Assembly (NCBI RefSeq): GCF_001886715.1
Contig: NZ_CP018082.1
Span: 4,092,001 to 4,156,000 of the forward strand
Length of the DNA stretch: 64,000 bases
Reading direction: 5' to 3'
Source: Nocardia mangyaensis
Lineage (GTDB): Bacteria; Actinomycetota; Actinomycetes; Mycobacteriales; Mycobacteriaceae
In this document: positions 58,663-64,000 of the stretch, piece after piece
Layout: every line of letters begins with the position of its first letter
Numbering within the stretch: position 1 is the first letter of the stretch
The notes under the pieces: model-generated
What the model was told of the DNA's origin: nothing
Database searches by the model: none
Seen by the model: only the letters and a program-made list of their open reading frames with translations
Translations under genes and position numbers: made by a program

Positions 58663-59499
58663 CTACTTGAGCATTCCGCCCGCGTCGATCGGCAGGGGCA
58701 CACCCGTCACGTAGCGAGCCTCGTCCGAGGCCAGATACAGCACCGCGTTGCTGACGTCCTCGGGCTCGATCCAGGCCACCGGCAACGTGTGGAACAGCCT
58801 GGCGATGGGCTCGAGATCCGCGGGCCCCGGGCTCTCCAGATCGGGGCGGAACAGCTTGTAGGTGCCCTCGTTCATCACCATGGGGGTGTTCACGTGCGTC
58901 GGGTGGACCGAATTGACACGAATGGAGTGCTGCGCCAGTTCCACCGCGAAGGTTCGCATGAGCCCGACGACACCGTGTTTGGCCGCGACATAGTGGCCGA
59001 TATTGGGGTAGGCCTTGAGCCCGCCCACCGAGCTCGTCAGGATCACCGAGCCGCCGCGTTCACCGGCGATCATGTGCGGGACAGCGGCTTTCACCGATTT
59101 CCAGACCCCACCGAGGTTGACGTCGATCATGTCGTCCCACAGGTTCTCCTGCAGGTCGACCAGCGCGCCGCCCTCGTTGCCGATCCCCGCGTTGGCGACG
59201 ATGATGTCGAGCCGCCCGAGCTCGGCGACCCCGCCGTCGACCGCGGCTTTGAGTCCGTCGTAGTCGCGCACGTCCACCTCGGCGGTGACCACTCGCCTGC
59301 CCTGGCCCCGGATGAGATCAGCGGTGGTCGCCAGATCCTCCGGGGTCGACATCGCGAACGGCACGTTGTCGAGTTGTTTGCAGACATCGATGGCGATGAT
59401 GTCCGCGCCTTCCTGCGCCAATCGCACCGCGTGACTACGGCCTTGACCGCGCGCCGCTCCGGTGATGAATGCGACCTTGCCTTCGACCCGTCCGGTCAT
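58663..59499 (-). CDS. Mycofactocin-associated SDR family oxidoreductase
   Basis: The 278-residue SDR begins MTGRVEGKVAFITGAARGQGR and has the subfamily insertion (IDVCKQLDNVPFAMSTPEDL) and HYVAAKHGV (Y-x3-K, about residues 172-176). It is a paralogue of the enzyme at 3413, and both lie beside a P450 and a 3Fe-4S ferredoxin. It probably oxidises the alcohol made by that P450, with mycofactocin as acceptor by family analogy. Confidence 0.88.
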   Translation of the reverse strand: MTGRVEGKVAFITGAARGQGRSHAVRLAQEGADIIAIDVCKQLDNVPFAMSTPEDLATTADLIRGQGRRVVTAEVDVRDYDGLKAAVDGGVAELGRLDIIVANAGIGNEGGALVDLQENLWDDMIDVNLGGVWKSVKAAVPHMIAGERGGSVILTSSVGGLKAYPNIGHYVAAKHGVVGLMRTFAVELAQHSIRVNSVHPTHVNTPMVMNEGTYKLFRPDLESPGPADLEPIARLFHTLPVAWIEPEDVSNAVLYLASDEARYVTGVPLPIDAGGMLK

Positions 59500-59529
59500 G
59501 GTTACCTACCTCTGTCGTTGTTGTCGTGG

Positions 59530-60807
59530 TCAGGAGTGGGGAGTGAAGTCGATGTGCAGTTCGCTGAGCCCACGGAGCAGGAACGTCGGTTCGTAGCCGT
59601 AGGTGCGCTCGCCGACCGGACCGTGCCGCTCGGCGTTGATCTCGATGTCGAGCATGCGATCGAGGATTCGCTCGATCGAGACCCTGCCCTCGACGCGCGC
59701 GAGCGGACCGCCTGGGCAGGTGTGCACGCCGCGGCCGAAGGCGATGTGCTCGCGGAAGTTGTCGCGGTCCAGCCGGAACTCGTGCGGATCCTCGAATCGG
59801 CGCGGGTCCCGATTGGCCGCGCCGGGGCAGAACATCACCAAGCCACCGGCCGGGATGTCCACATCGCCGACGGTGGTGGCACGGCGGGCCAACCGGAATC
59901 CGCTCTTGACCGGCGCGTCCATCCGCAGGGTCTCCTCGATGAAGTTCGGGATCAGGCTGCGGTCCTCGCGCAATCGCTGCTGCACCTCGGGCTGATCACC
60001 CATGATTCGCACCGCGGCACCCAGCACCTTGGCCGTGGTTTCCTGCCCCGCGGCGAACAAGAAGGTCGCCGACCGCACCACGTCGATGACCTCCGGGGTG
60101 GTGCCGTCCGGGTACTTGGCCAACGCCAAGGACGTCAGCACGTCATCGCGTGGCTCGTCGCGGCGGTCCGAGATGTAGGCACTGAATTTCTCGTCCAGCC
60201 ACGCCAAGGGATTGCTGGAGAGAGCTTCGTTGTCGATCGCACCGGGCCGAGCTCCCGGCCGGGACGCACCGAGCACGACACGAAATTGTTCGTGGTCGGC
60301 TTCGGGAACGCCGAGCATATCCGCGACGACCAGTAGTGCGAACGGCTTCGCGTATTGAGAAAGAAATTCACAGTGGCCCGCATCGGCGAACTCGTCGAGC
60401 TGCTGGTCCGCCAGCCGCCACATGAATTCTTCGTTTTCTTTCAAACGGGCCGGCGTGAGCAGACGGTTCAAAACCGACCGCGCGAAAGTGTGCTGCGGGG
60501 GGTCCATCGTCACCATGTGCTCATACATCGGCAATTCGGTCCGGTGCTGCTCGATGAGCTCGCTGATATCGTCCCCGACCGGCGTGAAAGGCAGCGGCGG
60601 AAAGGGCCCGCCGACCGCGACAGCAGAGGAGAAGATCGACGAATCCTTGAGCACCTCAGCCGATTCCTCGTATCCGGTGACGGCGTAGACACCGTAGTGC
60701 GGCTCTTGGGTTACCGGGCACTTCGCCCGTAGATGATCGAAATAGGGGTGCGGATCAGGAATCAGATCCGGGTCGGTGAAGTAGTTCACAGTATCGAAAT
60801 CGGTCAC
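59530..60807 (-). CDS. Cytochrome P450
   Basis: The 425-residue P450 has the I-helix FAAGQETTAKVLG (acid-alcohol pair replaced by E-T), ExxR in EETLR, and haem motif FGRGVHTCPGGPLAR with Cys about residue 364. VTDFDTVNYFTDPDLIPDPHPYF opens the protein. GTG 60807 with GGAG seven bases before it is preferred to an ATG at 60864. It is followed by its SDR and ferredoxin. The second P450 of the window is not a close copy of the first. Confidence 0.92.
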   Translation of the reverse strand: MTDFDTVNYFTDPDLIPDPHPYFDHLRAKCPVTQEPHYGVYAVTGYEESAEVLKDSSIFSSAVAVGGPFPPLPFTPVGDDISELIEQHRTELPMYEHMVTMDPPQHTFARSVLNRLLTPARLKENEEFMWRLADQQLDEFADAGHCEFLSQYAKPFALLVVADMLGVPEADHEQFRVVLGASRPGARPGAIDNEALSSNPLAWLDEKFSAYISDRRDEPRDDVLTSLALAKYPDGTTPEVIDVVRSATFLFAAGQETTAKVLGAAVRIMGDQPEVQQRLREDRSLIPNFIEETLRMDAPVKSGFRLARRATTVGDVDIPAGGLVMFCPGAANRDPRRFEDPHEFRLDRDNFREHIAFGRGVHTCPGGPLARVEGRVSIERILDRMLDIEINAERHGPVGERTYGYEPTFLLRGLSELHIDFTPHS

Positions 60808-60856
60808 GGAGAACTCCAGCTGATCGGGAAGCGACGACAAAGGGGCGCACTTCGAT

Positions 60857-60893
60857 GGTAACAACCATATGCAATTTTGAGAACATCATTTCC
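60857..60893. promoter_or_regulatory. Weak candidate operator upstream of the second P450
   Basis: GAGAACATCATTTCC (60879-60893) keeps 9 of 12 half-site bases. A weaker copy, GGTAACAACCATATG, lies 22 bases before it. The region is 50-86 bases upstream of the preferred P450 GTG on the minus strand. Confidence 0.45.
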
Positions 60894-60936
60894 GCCAGGC
60901 CGCACAGAACCCCGCGAGGTCGAGCGGGGCGTGCAA

Positions 60937-61563
60937 TCAGGGCAGGTAGACTCGGCTCGCCAGCCAGCGTCCGTCGACCAGCTCCATCGTCATCTGGACC
61001 CGGCTGTGGTCGACCCGGGGATCCGCGGCAGCGATATTGGTCACCGTTTGATCGATGAACAACAGGACCTCGACCTTGGTCTCGGATTTCGACTTGACCG
61101 CGGCATCGAGCACGGTGCCGGTGCCGGTCGCCTTGTTCTCCAACAACAACTGCCGGAGCTGGCCACTCGACCGGGAGTACATGTCCTTGAACTCACCGGT
61201 CGAGCCGTCGAGCACCGCGGCGAAATCCCGGTCGAGATGGTTGGAATCCACGCTGGTCAGTGTGACGCCGTAGGCCCGCGCCGCCGCGAGCGCGGCTTCG
61301 CCCGCGGCGTCGATGGTGGACTTCTGCTCGAGTTTCCAGCCGAGGAACCCGGCCGTCAGTAGCGCCGCCACGGCGACCACCCCCATGACCGGCACGGCGA
61401 TCCGGCGCGCGACCCCCAGCAGCCGGTGCGGCGTCGAGGGCCCGGTCCGCTTCGGCTCCTCGGCCACCGGCACCTCGGCGGGGCCTGTCGAGGACTTCGG
61501 CGCAGTGGATTCGAGCGTGTCGGCGTCGGTCTTGGTCTCGGTGTCGATTTCTGTGTCGCTCAT
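60937..61563 (-). CDS. Mce-associated membrane protein
   Basis: The 208-residue protein has a polar N-terminus of about 55 residues, one membrane segment (VPVMGVVAVAALLTAGFLGW) and an outside domain containing YGVTLTSVDSNHLDRDF and a C-terminal GRWLASRVYLP. This is the pattern of Mas proteins encoded after mceF. They are thought to stabilise Mce complexes that import lipids. It is the last gene of the mce operon here; the P450 promoter follows. Confidence 0.87.
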   Translation of the reverse strand: MSDTEIDTETKTDADTLESTAPKSSTGPAEVPVAEEPKRTGPSTPHRLLGVARRIAVPVMGVVAVAALLTAGFLGWKLEQKSTIDAAGEAALAAARAYGVTLTSVDSNHLDRDFAAVLDGSTGEFKDMYSRSSGQLRQLLLENKATGTGTVLDAAVKSKSETKVEVLLFIDQTVTNIAAADPRVDHSRVQMTMELVDGRWLASRVYLP

Positions 61564-61608
61564 AGCTTTCCTTGCCTGGTGGTGTGCGGTGCGAGCCCGG
61601 TAGCGCGT

Positions 61609-62895
61609 TCAGCGCGGTACCGGTGTCGGCAACTCCGGACCCGCGAACGTGAGCGGAATGGACCATGGTCCGAGCGGAGTCGGGATCGCCTGGGTGTCGG
61701 CCGCCTGCCCCGGCGGCGGTGCGCCCGGAACGCGAGCACCCGGTGGGCGTGGCGCGTTGCGCGCGCCGCGGATGAGGACCGACGGGTCCTCGTTCGCGCA
61801 GTGGGTATAGATATACGGTTCGGGGAAATCGGGCCGTGCGGGCGGATGCCGCGGGAGGTTGTAGTCGCAGGAGTAGCGCGGGTACAGGTTGACCAGGCCC
61901 CAGAGACCGCCGTCGTGGAACGCCGCGGTGAGGTTGCCCAGTGTCGAACCCGCCCGTTCGGTCGGGAAGAAGAACTCCCGTAGCGCGGGCACGCGCGAGT
62001 TGGCCATGTCCGCCACCGTGCCGAGATTGCCGATCAGGTCGACCACCGCCGGCGAATTCTGCGCCATCACCGCGTCCAACGCGGCCAGCGTTCCCGGCGC
62101 CGCGCCGAGCAGATCGACGAACCCGCCTGTTTTCGCCTCCACCCCCGACATCAATCGGGCCGCGTCACCAGCGAACTCACCCAACCCCGGCGCCGCGGCG
62201 GCCGCGGTGGTGAGCACCGTGCGGCTGTCGCGCAGGAGGCCGACCGTCTGGGGCAGGACCGAGTCCAGGGTGGAGACCAGAAAGATCCCCCCGTCGATGA
62301 TGTCGGCGAGCTTGCCCGGACCGTGCGCGCTGACCCCGAGTTCCTCGACTATCGCGGCCAGCCGGGCCGGATCCACTTGCGCGAGCGTGGTATCCAGCTG
62401 AGCGAGGGTCTGCCACAGCGGCACCGGGGTCGAGGTCCGCTCGACCTCGATCTCGGCGCCATCGGTCAGGTAGGGACCGTTGTCACCGGCCGGGCGGAAG
62501 TCGAGGTACTGCTCACCGGCCAGGGACAGACTCGCGACCCGGACCCCGCCATCGGCGGGCACCCGGACCGTCGCATCGATCGCCGCGGTGGCCACCAGCC
62601 CGGTGGGTGTCAGCTCGACGGATTCGACTCGACCGATCGGCACGCCCCGCAAGGTCACGTTCTGCCCGGCCAGCAGCCCGCCCGACTGCGCGAGATGCAC
62701 CCGAACGGTCATGGTGGCCGCCGTCGGATCGACACCGAGCGCGCCGAACACCAGATAGACGGTGCCGACAACCAGTGTCAGCAGCAGCGCCAGGCACGAC
62801 AACAGCGAACGATGCCTACTGCCGAGCCTGGCAGCACCGACGACCACACGGGCCGGGACGGCGAGCAGCGGTCGGGTGCGTTCCGAAGGGCTCAT
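61609..62895 (-). CDS. mceF: Mce-family protein (MceF-like)
   Basis: The 428-residue protein has an N-terminal membrane anchor (LLSCLALLLTLVVGTVYLVFG), the MlaD/Mce domain (about residues 60-140: MTVRVHLAQSGGLLAGQNVTLRG with VPIGRVESVEL), a helical needle-forming part (about 150-300), and a Pro-rich C-terminus. It sits between the MceE-like lipoprotein and the Mas gene, so it is MceF by position. Mce proteins form a periplasm-spanning lipid channel powered by YrbE and an ATPase, which are outside the window. Confidence 0.88.
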   Translation of the reverse strand: MSPSERTRPLLAVPARVVVGAARLGSRHRSLLSCLALLLTLVVGTVYLVFGALGVDPTAATMTVRVHLAQSGGLLAGQNVTLRGVPIGRVESVELTPTGLVATAAIDATVRVPADGGVRVASLSLAGEQYLDFRPAGDNGPYLTDGAEIEVERTSTPVPLWQTLAQLDTTLAQVDPARLAAIVEELGVSAHGPGKLADIIDGGIFLVSTLDSVLPQTVGLLRDSRTVLTTAAAAAPGLGEFAGDAARLMSGVEAKTGGFVDLLGAAPGTLAALDAVMAQNSPAVVDLIGNLGTVADMANSRVPALREFFFPTERAGSTLGNLTAAFHDGGLWGLVNLYPRYSCDYNLPRHPPARPDFPEPYIYTHCANEDPSVLIRGARNAPRPPGARVPGAPPPGQAADTQAIPTPLGPWSIPLTFAGPELPTPVPR

Positions 62896-64000
62896 CGGCC
62901 TGCCCCCGTCACACGCTGCTGCAGTTTGAGCAAGGTGTAGGTCAAGGTGCCGACGAAGGCCTGCCAGTCGCTCGCGTCCGGTACCCGGCTGCCTGGATCA
63001 CCCGGGTGGGCCGGGTCGGGCAGCGCGCCGATCGTCACGTCCGCCAGATCGGCGTTCACGTGCGCCGACGTGCCGTTGGTGACCTTGATGATCGGCCCGA
63101 GGATCGCGTTCATCGCCGCCAGGCTGGCATCGGGATCGGTCGAGGCCGCGTTGAGCCCCGCGGAGATCCGATTGATGTCGGCGACCATGCCGACAGCGGC
63201 CGTCCCGCCGATGGCGGGAAACTTCGCCAGTTCCCTGCTGATCTGATCGACCTGCCGGATCAGCGCCAACGCCTGCTGGGAGCTGTCGGTCACGGTCGAG
63301 AGCGCCGGACCCGCGACATCGACCAGGTCGCCGAGCGGGCGCCGCTGCGCCTGCAGTTGCCGGGTGAGTTCGTCGACCTCGACGAGTGCGGTGCGGATGT
63401 CGGCTGATCGCGCGGCCAGGGCCTGCACCACCCTGGTCGATCGGTCCAGCAGCGCGGCGAGGTTCGCGCCGCGATCGCCGACGGCGTGCCCGAGGCCGTT
63501 GACGATGTTGGTCAGATTCCGGATCACCCCGCCGTTCACCAGCAGTGACGCCGTGGTCAGCAGTTCCTCGATGGTGGCCGCGGCCTGGGTGGACGACAGT
63601 GCGATGGTGTCGCCGTCCTGGAGCGAGGGCCCTCCTGGCGCGGCTGCGTCCGGTGGGGTGAGCGCCACGAAGACGTCGCCGAGCGGGGTCGCGGTGCGCA
63701 ATTCGGCCCGGGTGCCCACCGGCAAGGGCACTCCCTGCTGGATGCGCATCGTGACCAGGGCGGTGTAGTCGCGCGCCGACATGTCGGTGACCTCACCGAC
63801 ATCGGCGCCGAGCAAGCGCACCTTCGCCTGCTCGGGCAGGTTCAACGCGTTGGCGAAACCGGCGTGGATCGTATAGGTGGAGCCCCCGACGCCAGGGGCG
63901 GGCAAGGGCAGTTCACCCAGGCCCACCGAGCAACCAGATCCGGTGACGAGCGCGACGCCGGCGATCAGCACGACCCACGCAGACCGACATCGCTGCCTCA
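62892..64000 (-). CDS. mceE: Mce-family lipoprotein (MceE-like), 5' end beyond the window
   Basis: The frame stays open from the stop at 62892 to the window edge. The visible N-terminus reads RQRCRSAWVVLIAGVALVTG then SGCSVG, a lipoprotein signal with lipobox TGSGC, so the start is probably just outside (GTG 63971 is a weaker inner choice). An Mce domain follows (YTIHAGFANALNLPEQAKVR, LGADVGEVTDM), then a long helical region. It overlaps mceF by four bases. MceE is the usual lipid-anchored member of an mce operon. Confidence 0.87.
   Translation of the reverse strand, partial: RQRCRSAWVVLIAGVALVTGSGCSVGLGELPLPAPGVGGSTYTIHAGFANALNLPEQAKVRLLGADVGEVTDMSARDYTALVTMRIQQGVPLPVGTRAELRTATPLGDVFVALTPPDAAAPGGPSLQDGDTIALSSTQAAATIEELLTTASLLVNGGVIRNLTNIVNGLGHAVGDRGANLAALLDRSTRVVQALAARSADIRTALVEVDELTRQLQAQRRPLGDLVDVAGPALSTVTDSSQQALALIRQVDQISRELAKFPAIGGTAAVGMVADINRISAGLNAASTDPDASLAAMNAILGPIIKVTNGTSAHVNADLADVTIGALPDPAHPGDPGSRVPDASDWQAFVGTLTYTLLKLQQRVTGAGR

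Noticed and set aside
1..64000. Insertion sequences, phage genes, tRNAs, rRNAs or CRISPR repeats
   Set aside because: I found no transposase or integrase motifs, no cloverleaf and no regularly spaced long direct repeats. The only repeated signal is the short operator.

Overview
The window is high-GC, gene-dense actinobacterial DNA. It carries mce genes, two SDRs of the mycofactocin-associated type, an F420-type LLM oxidoreductase, many FadE/FadD/CaiB/crotonase genes, and frequent GTG starts with ATGA/GTGA overlaps. Together these point to the Mycobacteriales, most likely Nocardia or Rhodococcus; the genus is inferred. No gap between genes reaches 300 bases. I see no tRNA, rRNA, CRISPR array, insertion sequence or phage gene.

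Layout: 1-1638 (-) holds the start of a CaiB gene and an aldehyde dehydrogenase. 1839-9728 (+) is one operon: TauD-type dioxygenase, SDR, mycofactocin-type SDR, 3Fe-4S ferredoxin, P450, DUF35/aldolase-like fusion, DoxX, and two beta-hydroxyacid dehydrogenases. 9780-15042 (-) is a branched-chain-amino-acid-type ABC importer. 15261-18744 (-) holds an Mtb12-like lipoprotein, a crotonase and a FadE pair, divergent from TetR regulator 1 (18919). 19612-31499 holds two acyl-CoA ligases, two thiolases, two SDR/crotonase genes, a CaiB-like protein, an amidohydrolase and an HMG-CoA-synthase-like/DUF35 protein. 31680-32761 (+) encodes a small protein and an alpha/beta hydrolase. 32825-39479 (-) is a second complete beta-oxidation operon. 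39635-45910 (+) is a Rieske oxygenase operon ending in TetR regulator 2, followed by a thioesterase. 46885-51938 (-) holds MeaB, a crotonase, a FadE pair and a ligase, divergent from a ferredoxin reductase (52034). 53123-57224 (-) holds CaiB, an LLM oxidoreductase and a two-subunit B12-dependent acyl-CoA mutase. 57320-60807 holds an SDR, a Cys-rich small protein and a second P450/SDR/ferredoxin set. 60937-64000 (-) is the 3' end of an mce operon.

The genes read as one catabolic island. Candidate importers are the ABC system and Mce. P450s and a Rieske oxygenase would oxidise the substrate, ligases and CaiB enzymes would make CoA thioesters, and FadE/crotonase/SDR/thiolase/aldolase sets would shorten the chain. 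The mutase with MeaB would handle a branched product. The size and enzyme mix suit a bulky cyclic or branched acid (terpenoid- or steroid-like), but the substrate cannot be read from the sequence.

The most notable signal is regulatory. Nearly every promoter region carries the palindrome GAGAAT-N3-ATTCTC or a close variant. At most promoters it is repeated as two or three degenerate copies whose starts are 22 bases apart (21 at one). The two TetR paralogues have nearly identical DNA-reading helices and are the obvious candidates to bind it.
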